NCBI RefSeq assembly: GCF_014712225.1
Contig: NZ_JACXBW010000023.1
Span: 1 to 62,166, forward strand
Direction: 5' to 3'
DNA: 62,166 nucleotides
DNA from: Pseudarthrobacter sulfonivorans
Lineage (GTDB): Bacteria > Actinomycetota > Actinomycetes > Actinomycetales > Micrococcaceae
The notes under the pieces are model-generated. The model did not search any database and was not told the origin of the DNA. It saw nothing but the letters and a program-made list of their open reading frames with translations. Positions 35,641-44,126 of this stretch are shown here, piece after piece (the first letter of the stretch is position 1; the number at the start of each line of letters is the position of its first letter). The position numbers and the translations under genes were made by a program.

Positions 35641-36573
35641 TTAGAAAACGGACCAGCCGGTGCGGTCGGAAAGGTCGGCCAGAGCGGCGGTGCCTGCCAG
35701 GGAGTTTCCTTTGGCGTCCAGCCGCGGGCTCCAGACGCAAATGGCGCAAACGCCGGGAACGATGACCAGGATCCCGCCGCCCACACCGCTTTTTCCGGGA
35801 AGGCCCACCCGGTAGGCGAACTCGCCCGCGGCGTCGTACATCCCGCAGGTGAGCATGATGGAGCCGATGCGTTTCGCGTCGCTGCGGGACACCACGGTTC
35901 CGCGTGCTCCGTGGCCGTCGCGGGCGAGGAAGAGTCCCGCCTTGGCGAGTTCCACGCAGGTCATCATGATGGAACATTGGCGGACGTAGTTTTCCACCAC
36001 TGCTTCCGCGGCCTGCCTCAGGTTGCCGAAGCCCTTGAGGAAGTGCGCCAACGCCAGGTTGCGGCTGCTGCTGGAAAGCTCGCTGGCGGCCGCGGCCTCA
36101 TCGATGAAGGGCCCGGTGGTGCCAGCCTGGGCGGTGAGGAACCGCAACACCTGGGTGGCGGCGTCGGACTCTTCTTCCATCAGGTGATCGGTGACCACCA
36201 GGGCGCCGGCGTTGATGAAAGGGTTCCGCGGTATGCCGTGCTCCACTTCCAGCTGGACCAGGGAGTTAAACGAGGTGCCGGACGGTTCGCGCAGCACCCG
36301 GGACCACAGTGTTCCTGAGCTGTCGCCTCGAAGCGCCATTGCCAGCGTGAACACTTTGGAGATGCTCTGGATGGAAAACGGGACGTCGGCATCGCCGGAA
36401 CTGAACACCTCACCGGAAGTGGTGGCGACGGCGATGCCGAACCTGTCGAAGGGTACTGCTGCCAGGATGGGGATGTTGGCCGGGACAGACCCGGTTTCCC
36501 GCTGTGGCCTGTGGGTGCGGACGATGTCGGCAAGTATCTCGTGCAGCGGCGGTGCTTTAAGTGCTGTGGTCAT
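35641..36573 (-). CDS. glsA: Glutaminase A
   Basis: A 310-residue serine-dependent beta-lactamase-fold glutaminase that turns glutamine into glutamate and ammonia. The catalytic SxxK is in FSIQSISKVFTLAMAL near residues 68-83. GIPRNPFINAGALV and GLPGKSGVGGGILVIVPG are the standard family segments. The length matches the short bacterial form. The start at 36573 overlaps the stop of the PucR-type regulator (ATGA); the longer open frame upstream lies within that gene. Confidence 0.94.
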   Translation of the reverse strand: MTTALKAPPLHEILADIVRTHRPQRETGSVPANIPILAAVPFDRFGIAVATTSGEVFSSGDADVPFSIQSISKVFTLAMALRGDSSGTLWSRVLREPSGTSFNSLVQLEVEHGIPRNPFINAGALVVTDHLMEEESDAATQVLRFLTAQAGTTGPFIDEAAAASELSSSSRNLALAHFLKGFGNLRQAAEAVVENYVRQCSIMMTCVELAKAGLFLARDGHGARGTVVSRSDAKRIGSIMLTCGMYDAAGEFAYRVGLPGKSGVGGGILVIVPGVCAICVWSPRLDAKGNSLAGTAALADLSDRTGWSVF

Positions 36574-38168
36574 TTCCTGCCCGATTGTTGTGTAGGTGCG
36601 CTGGCCCATTCCTGGATGTGGAGCAGGGCCACCAGCGAGTCCCGCGGGCTGCCGAAGTCCAGCCCAGTCGCCCGGGATGCCTTGCTGATCCGGTAGTAGA
36701 CGGTGTTCTTGTGCAGCCCCATCCGACTGGCGCACTCGGCGACATCGAGCGAGGCTTCGAAGTACGCGTGCAGGGTCTCCGCGAGTTCGGTGTCCTGCCG
36801 CAGCAGGGCCGAAAGACCGCGGTGCCGGAACGGGGAGGACGTGAAATTCTGAACCGCTTCGCGGAAGAGGATCTCTCCCTCGAAGTCGTCCACCGTGGCA
36901 ACGCCCCGGTCCGGAGACGTGCCCACACACCTCAACAGGGCCTCGGTGATGCGGGTGGTTGTGTGCAGCGACAGCAGATCCGGTGCTACCGGACCGACGG
37001 CTGCGAACGGGCTGATGCCGAGGTGCTTGACGGCATCCCGGATGATGGCCTCGGCCAGGCTCCGCAGCCCGGGCTCCGCGGACGTTGACTGCAGGCCGGG
37101 GACAATTACGGCGGTGTCGCCCTTGAACTGGCCGACGACGGCGGACGGCTTGTAGGCGGCCGCGTGGATGGACGCCAGGTTGGCGAGTTCGCCGTGCTTC
37201 AGTGCTGCGTCGTCGGCCTGGGCTTCGGAATCGGGCATTCCGACCAGGATCAGTGCGGCCGGGCGCTCGGCGGAGATCTTCTCGCTGTGGGCACTGGCCG
37301 CGGCTTCCGCCGAACCTGACAGGATCCGCACAATGCGGTCCTCGCGCATGTGCATAGACTGCTGGTTGCGGTGACGGATCAGCTCGGACGAGGCCCGGGC
37401 AGCAGATCCTTTCAGCACATAATCAACGTCCGGGCCGAAGCCGTCCCCGGTTTCCTGCAGCCAGATGTAGCCCATGATCCGGTCGCCGGCGAACAGTGTG
37501 ACGGCCACCCGTTCCCGCAGCCCGTCCTGGGGCCGGGCCGGTACCCGCACCGGCAGCCGGGTCCTGTGCAGTTCACGGTAGGCGCCCAGGTCCTTCAGCA
37601 GCAGCTCGTATTTACGCGGACCGCGCCGGGCGAGGATGGAGGCCTTGCGCAGCTCGTCGATGTCGTTCGAAACGGTGGAGTATGCCAGCACCTTATTGGC
37701 GGCATCTTCGATGAGCACGTGGCTGGATGTGAGCCTGGCGGTGGTCTGGGCGATGGCAAACAGGTCCTCTTCCAGCAGCGTCAGCACTTCGCTCTGGTAG
37801 CTGCGCGGCTGGATGCGGTCCTTGGCGATCGACAGCAGCCGGTCCCAATCAGCCCCCGGATCCACCAGGAGCAGGCCCGTGCCGGCGTCGCGCAGCAGCT
37901 CTTCAGCTTCGGCAAGCTCTTCACGTCTACCCTTGACGGCCACCACCGGCGGAGGGTTCTTCAGGAGCCGCCGCAGGGCGGGCAAAGCCGAGCGGCCGCG
38001 GACGCCGATCAGCAGGACAAAGGCCGCGCCGCCGTCGGACGTTTCATCTTCCGCATCCACTATCAGGAACCGGTCGATCGCAGAGACGGCCGGGCCAGGC
38101 CTCAGGATGAGGCTGGCGAAACCCAGGGGGAGATCCGAGAGGATATCGTCCACCGTCACCGCTGCCAT
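36570..38168 (-). CDS. PucR/CdaR-type helix-turn-helix regulator
   Basis: A 532-residue regulator with the PucR layout: an N-terminal PucR-like domain (VDDILSDLPLGFASLILRPG), a middle GGDEF-like/GAF-type region, and a C-terminal HTH (LHAYFEASLDVAECASRMGL, then HKNTVYYRISK) near residues 470-505. It is first in a leftward unit and overlaps glsA, so it probably controls glutaminase and the nearby permease and TPP enzyme in response to a nitrogen compound. It is divergent from katG. Confidence 0.88.
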   Translation of the reverse strand: MAAVTVDDILSDLPLGFASLILRPGPAVSAIDRFLIVDAEDETSDGGAAFVLLIGVRGRSALPALRRLLKNPPPVVAVKGRREELAEAEELLRDAGTGLLLVDPGADWDRLLSIAKDRIQPRSYQSEVLTLLEEDLFAIAQTTARLTSSHVLIEDAANKVLAYSTVSNDIDELRKASILARRGPRKYELLLKDLGAYRELHRTRLPVRVPARPQDGLRERVAVTLFAGDRIMGYIWLQETGDGFGPDVDYVLKGSAARASSELIRHRNQQSMHMREDRIVRILSGSAEAAASAHSEKISAERPAALILVGMPDSEAQADDAALKHGELANLASIHAAAYKPSAVVGQFKGDTAVIVPGLQSTSAEPGLRSLAEAIIRDAVKHLGISPFAAVGPVAPDLLSLHTTTRITEALLRCVGTSPDRGVATVDDFEGEILFREAVQNFTSSPFRHRGLSALLRQDTELAETLHAYFEASLDVAECASRMGLHKNTVYYRISKASRATGLDFGSPRDSLVALLHIQEWASAPTQQSGRK

Positions 38169-38449
38169 GGGCTTCCTTCTGCATCGAGCTGGGCCGGACC
38201 GCTCTGTCCGGACACCTCATGTTATCGAGGCAGGCTCCCGCGAAATATGGAAGGCTACCCAAATGCAGTGGCAGCCTTTCGGTCGGCTGACCAAGTTTGC
38301 AGGGTTCCTAAGCCTGTATGCGGCCAGCAGCGCTGCGCGTTCTGACGGCGTAGGGGGTCTCCCCCGGCCCTCCCGTCTGTGGTCAAATGGGAAGGTTGAA
38401 CCGGCCGCCCGAGTCCGCTCCACGGCCTCGGCCAGATGGAAGGAAGCTC

Positions 38450-40744
38450 ATGACCGATCGCCCGGAACACCCCCCGATCCCCACCCCTGGAAGTGCCCAA
38501 GGCCTGGACAGCAAGGTCGAGGGCGGCTGCCCGGTGGCCCACGGCAGCGTGACCTCGCACGGCAGCGAGAGCGAGAACCCGGCGATCGATTCGCCGCAGC
38601 CCAAGGGGCACCGGCCCCGCACGGTCGCGGACTGGTGGCCGAACCAGCTGGACCTCTCCGTGCTCCACGCCCACAACCAGGCGGGCAACCCGCTCGGCCC
38701 CACGTTCAGCTACCGGGAGGAGTTCCAGAAGCTCGACGTCGAGGCACTCAAGCAGGACATCACCCAGGTCCTGACCACCTCCCAGGACTGGTGGCCCGCG
38801 GACTTCGGCCACTACGGCGGCCTCATGATCCGCCTCAGCTGGCATGCGGCCGGCACCTACCGCGTCCATGACGGCCGCGGTGGCGCCGGGGACGGCAGCC
38901 AGCGCTTCGCGCCGCTGAACAGCTGGCCGGACAACGCCAACCTGGACAAGGCCCGGCGGCTGCTCTGGCCCGTCAAGCAGAAGTACGGCCAAAAGCTTTC
39001 CTGGGCCGACCTGATTGTCCTGGCAGGGAACGTCGCCCTCGAGTCCATGGGCTTCAAAACCTTTGGCTTCGCTTTCGGCCGCGAAGACGTGTGGGAGCCC
39101 GAGGAGATTTTCTGGGGACCGGAGGACACCTGGCTCGGCGATGAGCGGTACATAGGTGAGGGCCAGATGTCGGAGGAGGTCGGCTCCACGGAGATGGGCC
39201 TGATCTACGTCAACCCCGAGGGTCCGATGGGCAACCCGGACCCGCTCGCGGCCGCGGCGTTCATCCGCGAGACCTTCAAGCGCATGGCGATGAACGACGA
39301 AGAGACCCTGGCGCTGATCGCCGGCGGCCACACGTTCGGCAAGACCCACGGGGCTGGCGACGCCGACGCGCACGTGGGCCCCGAGCCCGAGGCCGCCAAC
39401 CTCGAGACGCAGGGCCTGGGCTGGCTCAGCACCTACGGGACCGGCAACGGCCCTGACACCATCACCTCCGGCCTGGAGGTTACCTGGACGGATCGGCCTA
39501 CCGAGTGGAGCAACCGCTTCTTCGAGATCCTGTTCGCGCACGAGTGGGAGCTTGTTAAGAGCCCCGCGGGAGCGCACCAGTGGGTGGCCAAGGACGCGGA
39601 GGAGATCATCCCGGACGCCCACGATCCCGGAAAGAAGCACCGGCCCACGATGCTCACCACAGACCTCGCGCTGCGCGTGGACCCGGCCTACGAGAAGATC
39701 TCGCGGCGCTTCCTGGAGAACCCGGACGACTTCGCGCTCGCGTTTGCCAAGGCCTGGTACAAGCTGCTGCACCGCGACATGGGCCCCGTCGGCCCCCACA
39801 TGCTCGGGCCCTGGGTCCCGGAGGCCCAGCTCTGGCAGGACCCTGTCCCGGACGTGGACCACGAACTCATCAACGAGCAGGACATCGCCTCGCTCAAGGC
39901 GAAACTGGTGGACTCGGGCCTGTCCGTCTCGCAGCTCGCGGGCACGGCATGGGCCGCCGCGTCCACCTACCGCAAGACCGACAGGCGCGGCGGCGCCAAC
40001 GGCGCGCGCATTCGTTTGGAGCCCCAGCGCAGCTGGGAGACCAACGAAACCGAGCAGCTTTCGACGGCGCTGCAGGCGCTTGAGACGGTGCAGCAGCAGT
40101 TCAACTCCGCCCAGACCGGGGGCAAGAAAGTCTCACTGGCAGACCTGATCGTCCTCGGCGGCTGCGCGGCGGTGGAGAAGGCCGCGAAGGATGCCGGCTT
40201 CGACGTCACCGTGCCGTTCCGGCCGGGACGCACCGACGCCGCCCAGGACCAGACCGACGTCGAGTCCTTCCAGTACCTGAAGCCGCGGGCGGACGGGTTC
40301 CGCAACTATGTACGCGCCGGCGAGAAGCTCCAGCCGGAGACCCTCCTGCTGGACAAGGCGTACCTGCTGGATCTTTCCGCCCCGGAGATGACGGTGCTGG
40401 TGGGCGGCATGCGCGCCCTCGGCACCAACGTCGGGGGCTCCACCCACGGTGTCCTCACCGACAGGCCCCAGACGCTGACGAACGATTTCTTCGTCAACCT
40501 GCTCTCCCCAGGGAGCAAGTGGAAGGCATCGGAATCGGAGGAGAACGTCTACGAGATCACCGACGTCGCCACCGGGGAGCTGAAGTGGACCGCCACGCCC
40601 GTGGACCTGGTGTTCGGCTCCAACTCCCAGCTCCGGGCCCTGGCAGAGGTCTACGCGAGCGATGACGGCGGGGAGAAGTTCGTCAAGGACTTCGTGGCCG
40701 TCTGGGTGAAGGTCATGGAGCTGGACCGCTTCGACCTGCGCTGA
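38450..40744 (+). CDS. katG: Catalase-peroxidase
   Basis: A 764-residue two-domain heme enzyme that removes hydrogen peroxide. The distal site is RLSWH with Arg128, Trp131 and His132; the proximal heme ligand is His294 in AGGHTFGKTH. The residues of the Met-Tyr-Trp adduct needed for catalase activity are all present: Trp131, Tyr253 (LIYVNPEG) and Met279 (RMAMND). I chose ATG at 38450 (AAGGAAGCTC ribosome site) over the longer open frame from 38387. No FurA-type gene is adjacent. Peroxide from the oxidase at 29016-30137 could be one of its substrates. A truncated copy of its 3' end lies at 23404-23744. Confidence 0.96.
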   Translation: MTDRPEHPPIPTPGSAQGLDSKVEGGCPVAHGSVTSHGSESENPAIDSPQPKGHRPRTVADWWPNQLDLSVLHAHNQAGNPLGPTFSYREEFQKLDVEALKQDITQVLTTSQDWWPADFGHYGGLMIRLSWHAAGTYRVHDGRGGAGDGSQRFAPLNSWPDNANLDKARRLLWPVKQKYGQKLSWADLIVLAGNVALESMGFKTFGFAFGREDVWEPEEIFWGPEDTWLGDERYIGEGQMSEEVGSTEMGLIYVNPEGPMGNPDPLAAAAFIRETFKRMAMNDEETLALIAGGHTFGKTHGAGDADAHVGPEPEAANLETQGLGWLSTYGTGNGPDTITSGLEVTWTDRPTEWSNRFFEILFAHEWELVKSPAGAHQWVAKDAEEIIPDAHDPGKKHRPTMLTTDLALRVDPAYEKISRRFLENPDDFALAFAKAWYKLLHRDMGPVGPHMLGPWVPEAQLWQDPVPDVDHELINEQDIASLKAKLVDSGLSVSQLAGTAWAAASTYRKTDRRGGANGARIRLEPQRSWETNETEQLSTALQALETVQQQFNSAQTGGKKVSLADLIVLGGCAAVEKAAKDAGFDVTVPFRPGRTDAAQDQTDVESFQYLKPRADGFRNYVRAGEKLQPETLLLDKAYLLDLSAPEMTVLVGGMRALGTNVGGSTHGVLTDRPQTLTNDFFVNLLSPGSKWKASESEENVYEITDVATGELKWTATPVDLVFGSNSQLRALAEVYASDDGGEKFVKDFVAVWVKVMELDRFDLR

Positions 40745-40753
40745 TGAATGCGT

Positions 40754-40783
40754 CCGGGCCGGTCGCAGACGCGGCCGGCCCGG
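40754..40783. terminator. katG terminator hairpin
   Basis: A 13-bp stem with one mismatch (CCGGGCCGGTCGC / GCGGCCGGCCCGG) and an AGAC loop, 9 bp after the katG stop and just before the convergent SnoaL-like gene. Confidence 0.8.
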
Positions 40784-40805
40784 AGCACGCTTCCTGATAC
40801 AGCCG

Positions 40806-41198
40806 TTAAGACCAGAACTCGGCGGCCTTGGCCGTGTCCTCTTGAAACTCATTGACCTCGGTGACTTTCCCGTCCCTGAGCGTGAAGACGATGACGCCGT
40901 GCTGCTCCATGGACTGGCCGCTCCGCTGTGCCTGAGCAGTTTGCAGGGCGACCGTGTGGCTCTCACCGGCGATGACATCCTGAAGTTCAGCTTTTGCCGT
41001 GCCGCCTGACCGCGAAAACAGCTCACCGAAATACGCCAAGATCTCGTCTGGCCCTTGTTTGACCCCCGCGAGGCCGCCGCTTCCGCCGACGCGCCAGACC
41101 GCATCAGGGGCGAAGAGGCCTTTGAGCGTTTCTATGTCCCCTGAATTGAAGGCTTCATAGCCGCGCCGCACCAGTGCGGCGTCTTCCTGATTTCCCAT
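40806..41198 (-). CDS. SnoaL/NTF2-like protein
   Basis: A 130-residue protein with the cone-shaped NTF2/SnoaL fold signature: VRRGYEAFNSGDIETLKGLF...DAVWRV at the N-terminus and VFTLRDGKVTEVNEFQED at the C-terminus. Members are isomerases, polyketide cyclases or unknown; no reaction can be assigned. It is convergent with katG. Two partial copies of this gene occur at 23861-24113 and 43426-43507. Confidence 0.85.
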   Translation of the reverse strand: MGNQEDAALVRRGYEAFNSGDIETLKGLFAPDAVWRVGGSGGLAGVKQGPDEILAYFGELFSRSGGTAKAELQDVIAGESHTVALQTAQAQRSGQSMEQHGVIVFTLRDGKVTEVNEFQEDTAKAAEFWS

Positions 41199-41289
41199 CG
41201 CGAACCCTTTCCAACACCATTGTCGGGGTCCCAGCGCAGCAAGTTTAGGCCTGGTGGATGGGGTTGTCCATGGCGCGCGGGGCTCGGGG

Positions 41290-41433
41290 AAAATGGCGGT
41301 ACCCCGGTGGTCGCGGCCAAGGTCCTCGGCCAGGCTTTCCCGGATGCTCGCAGGTGCCTGCCGATACCGTTGGCCGCGCGTATGTGAAGTCGGTGGAAGG
41401 CATCCAGACAGGCCAGATCGACGCGCTGGACTG
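41290..41433 (+). pseudogene. 3' scrap of an SDR gene
   Basis: The plus strand ends with YVKSVEGIQTGQIDALD and a stop, a typical C-terminus of a small NAD(P)-dependent short-chain dehydrogenase. The preceding part is in another frame and no start or catalytic region is present. The source gene is not in the window. Confidence 0.55.
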
Positions 41434-41453
41434 AGGTATCAAACGGGGCATGC

Positions 41454-42920
41454 CTAGAACGGCGGCGGCTCTGGCTGCTGGAGCGGATAAACAACCTTGC
41501 CGACGTTCGCTGGTTCGGTGGAATATTCCCGGCCCAGCGGTGAACACCACTCGAGATCCCCCGTGGGTGACGACTGTCTATAGCTCCAGGCGCCGATGGA
41601 CTTCAGCGCATGGTGGCGTCGGCAAAGCAATGCCAGGTTGCCGGCGTCGGTAGTACCGCCGTCCTGCCACTCGATGGTGTGATCGGGTTCGCAGGCGGTG
41701 GCCCGACGCATGCATCCGGGGAATCGGCAGGTGCCGTCACGAGAATACAGATACCGGCGCAGAGCCTTCGGCGGACGGTAGGCCGCTCGGCCAACGCCCA
41801 GGGCCTGGCCCGTGGTGAAGTCGGTCAATAGCCGCTGCCATGTGGGAGCTAGGGCCGCCAAGCGCCGCGCCGTGGCAGCATCGAGGGGACCGTAGCCTTC
41901 AAGCTCAGCCATTTCAATGTCCTGGCCGCCGAGAACACTATTGACGGGAATGGTCACGCTGACTTCGGCACGGAATGCTCCGGATTCCTCCCCGTCAGAT
42001 CCACCAAAGAGCTCGTCAGAGCCACCAAAAAGACGGTACGCCAGAGCATCAGCGCGAAGCTCTGACAATGTGCCGGAATCGGAAGTGGAGCCGGAATCGG
42101 AAGCACCGCCAACCCCGGAAGCGGCGCGGGATTCAGCCGTGCCGTGCCCTGGAAGGCTTCTGAGCTCTGCAGCCCGCGCATTGGCCTGCCGCGCATCGCG
42201 ATCGAGTCCGTTGTAGATCGCCATCCCGACGTCCGCCGTGAGATACGCGGACAGCGTGCACATTCCGTCAGGCTCGGCGGAAAACCATACACCGCGCTCC
42301 CGCTGCGCAGACTCTTTGCGGGCCGTGAGGCTTTCGGGGTGGAGGTGCTCGCGCAGCCGCCTCAGGCAGGCGCGCAATTCGGACGGTGTGCGGCGGCGCC
42401 CCTGCCGCGTCCGCGTGCGCTGCAGGGCCGCTGATGCAAATTTTTCGGCCTGCCCGGGAGGAAGGGAACGGGCCTGGTCGAGGATGATCCGGGCGTGCGC
42501 GTCGGAAATTTTGCCCGCCTCAAGCGCTTCCAGGACTTCCCACTGGGACGTCGCCAGATCCGCTGCATCTCTCAATGAGCGTGCGGCAGTGCCCTCCGAG
42601 AGGGCACAGGCAGTGGACACTTCGGCGACGGCCAGCGCACGGACTTCTTCCCCGCCAAACCGTACCGGCTGGGCCTCTTGCCGCGGTGGAGCATCTTCGC
42701 CGACCGCTTCTTCGACCCGGGCCAGGGCGCCGTACTTCACGGCGGTTCCCCAAGCGATGAGCCGGTCGGCGGCCCCCGCCACCTCCAGCGCTTCGTCGGC
42801 CGTCAGGAAAGAGGGAAGCGGGAAGCTGACCGTGCCGGTCAGGGGCGAATCCCAGCGCTCCGTGAATGCGACGGCAGGAACCCATGTCTCGTCATCGGTA
42901 ACGAACGCCTGAACTTCCAT
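41454..42920 (-). CDS. HNH endonuclease, DUF222 / 13E12 repeat family
   Basis: A 488-residue protein. The N-terminal two thirds are the DUF222 domain (ARIILDQARSLPPGQAEKFA, TPSELRACLRRLREHLHPES). The C-terminal HNH nuclease has CRFPGC...CEPDHTIEWQDGGTT...NLALLCRRHHALK near residues 410-455, with both zinc CxxC pairs and the catalytic His. These genes occur in many copies in actinobacterial genomes and behave like selfish or mobile nuclease genes. ATG at 42920 has GAGGAGGTGC upstream. A Ser/Gly-rich linker lies in the middle (ASDSGSTSDSG). Confidence 0.9.
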   Translation of the reverse strand: MEVQAFVTDDETWVPAVAFTERWDSPLTGTVSFPLPSFLTADEALEVAGAADRLIAWGTAVKYGALARVEEAVGEDAPPRQEAQPVRFGGEEVRALAVAEVSTACALSEGTAARSLRDAADLATSQWEVLEALEAGKISDAHARIILDQARSLPPGQAEKFASAALQRTRTRQGRRRTPSELRACLRRLREHLHPESLTARKESAQRERGVWFSAEPDGMCTLSAYLTADVGMAIYNGLDRDARQANARAAELRSLPGHGTAESRAASGVGGASDSGSTSDSGTLSELRADALAYRLFGGSDELFGGSDGEESGAFRAEVSVTIPVNSVLGGQDIEMAELEGYGPLDAATARRLAALAPTWQRLLTDFTTGQALGVGRAAYRPPKALRRYLYSRDGTCRFPGCMRRATACEPDHTIEWQDGGTTDAGNLALLCRRHHALKSIGAWSYRQSSPTGDLEWCSPLGREYSTEPANVGKVVYPLQQPEPPPF

Positions 42921-43425
42921 ACCGCACCTCCTCCGAGAAACCACTTCCGACCTCCCCGCCGCCGGATACTTTCAGGCTAGTGGGAGGGTCTGACATTCAT
43001 GCTGCGACCGGTTCACGCAGGTAAATACGCTCCAAAGCCAGCACCCCCACACAGCGGCAGGTGAGTCCGGCCGTCGTCGCCGGCCGGATCGTGAACAACG
43101 ACTCCCAGTGCGGCCTGTATCCGGCGCCAGAGCACATCGCCTACAACGTGTCCACGGCCGCCGTCGTTGCCTTTACGCAGAACCCGGCCGGGGGCTACGC
43201 GTCCCACACCAAGGAGAATATCCCGGCCTACGCCGTTGCACCGGGCTGGGTGGCCACGGAGGGACCACCACATGACGCAGCGACGCATCGACGACTGGTG
43301 TGAGCTCACCGCGCCACCGTGGACATCCGGCAGCAGGGAAGAATCGTCGGCAGCGGGCTCGTAGACGCCGTCACCGGCGGCGGACAGAACAGTATGCGTC
43401 TGCGCCGTCGACCAGACCCTCCACG
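42921..43425. other. Gap with gene remnants
   Basis: Between the nuclease gene and the SnoaL scrap. The plus strand contains an SDR remnant at 43061-43303. A further coding-like stretch at 43315-43400 (VDIRQQGRIVGSGLVDAVTG in one frame) belongs to no family I can name. I see no intact gene. Confidence 0.55.
43061..43303 (+). pseudogene. C-terminal remnant of an SDR gene
   Basis: The frame reads GRIVNNDSQ...PEHIAYNVSTAAVVAFTQN...YAVAPGWVATEG, clearly the active-site half of a short-chain dehydrogenase. The catalytic YxxxK is changed to YNVST, so Lys is lost, and the N-terminal nucleotide-binding half is absent. Confidence 0.65.
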
Positions 43426-43507
43426 TCAAGCCCAGAATTCGGAAGCCTTGGCCGTGTCCTCTTGAAACTCGTTGACCTCGGTGACTTTCCCGTCCCTGAG
43501 CGTGAAC
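43426..43507 (-). pseudogene. Third fragment of the SnoaL-like gene
   Basis: About 82 bp matches 40806-40887, the last codons of the intact SnoaL-like gene, almost without change. It stops abruptly at CGTGAAC and abuts the end of the next gene. It is closer to the intact gene than the copy at 23861-24113 is. Confidence 0.85.
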
Positions 43508-43516
43508 TTGTTTGCG

Positions 43517-43942
43517 TCAGTGTTTTACGCGCGCGGAGTCCGCTGCGTGGCTGTCGCGCAGGCTGGCTTCGCATGCGGCCGCGCGTCCCTCGACGTCACC
43601 CTGAACGGCAGCCGTAATGGCCTGAACAACAGCAATCTGGCCGGTCGTGTCAGGGACGCCGGGGAACTGGACCTGCGTCTCGTCAGGAGCCGTCACAGAC
43701 GGCTGGCCCGCGGATCGCATGCGAAGAAGCGCGATGCCGGAAATGAGGAACCAGGCAATATTCGTGACCACGGAAGGCCACGCCTCGTGGACCGCACCAT
43801 TAACAATGAAGGCACAGGCGCCAATGAGGTTCGCCGTCTGGAAGCGTCTGCCGGCCTTCAACCAGCCCATGGACACCGACAGATAGGCACTCAGAATGAG
43901 AGCCGCGCCCGACCAGCCGGCGATTTCCCACAGCGCTTCCAT
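43517..43942 (-). CDS. CBU_0592 family small membrane protein
   Basis: A 141-residue protein with three predicted helices (about residues 6-24, 38-54 and 57-77) and a hydrophilic, cytoplasm-like tail of about 60 residues. The N-terminal part (WSGAALILSAYLSVSMGWLK, NLIGACAFIVNG) resembles the CBU_0592 family of uncharacterised membrane proteins. The stop lies 10 bp from a SnoaL scrap, so the tail beyond about residue 90 may partly be recent sequence. No function is known. Confidence 0.72.
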   Translation of the reverse strand: MEALWEIAGWSGAALILSAYLSVSMGWLKAGRRFQTANLIGACAFIVNGAVHEAWPSVVTNIAWFLISGIALLRMRSAGQPSVTAPDETQVQFPGVPDTTGQIAVVQAITAAVQGDVEGRAAACEASLRDSHAADSARVKH

Positions 43943-44064
43943 AGTGACCTTTCAGGGGTTGGCCCGGCTGCTCGTGGCGGGGCGTGGTGTTGACGGGCAA
44001 GGACCTTATGCGTTGGCCGACGGCGTAAATCATACTCCTCGTACGTACTGCCTTTAGCCACCCA

Positions 44065-44103
44065 TAGGTACGGCCGTACACATGTAATGTACGGTTGTAC
44101 CTA
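44065..44103. promoter_or_regulatory. Tandem TetR-type operators
   Basis: TAGGTACGGCCGTACA and TGTACGGTTGTACCTA form a 16-bp inverted repeat with two mismatches and a 7-bp spacer. Each arm also holds its own palindrome (GTACGGCCGTAC is perfect). Located 24 bp upstream of the acetyltransferase-TetR operon, it is the likely autoregulatory site. Confidence 0.75.
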
Positions 44104-44126
44104 ACCGATTTCGCCAAAGGAGAGCC

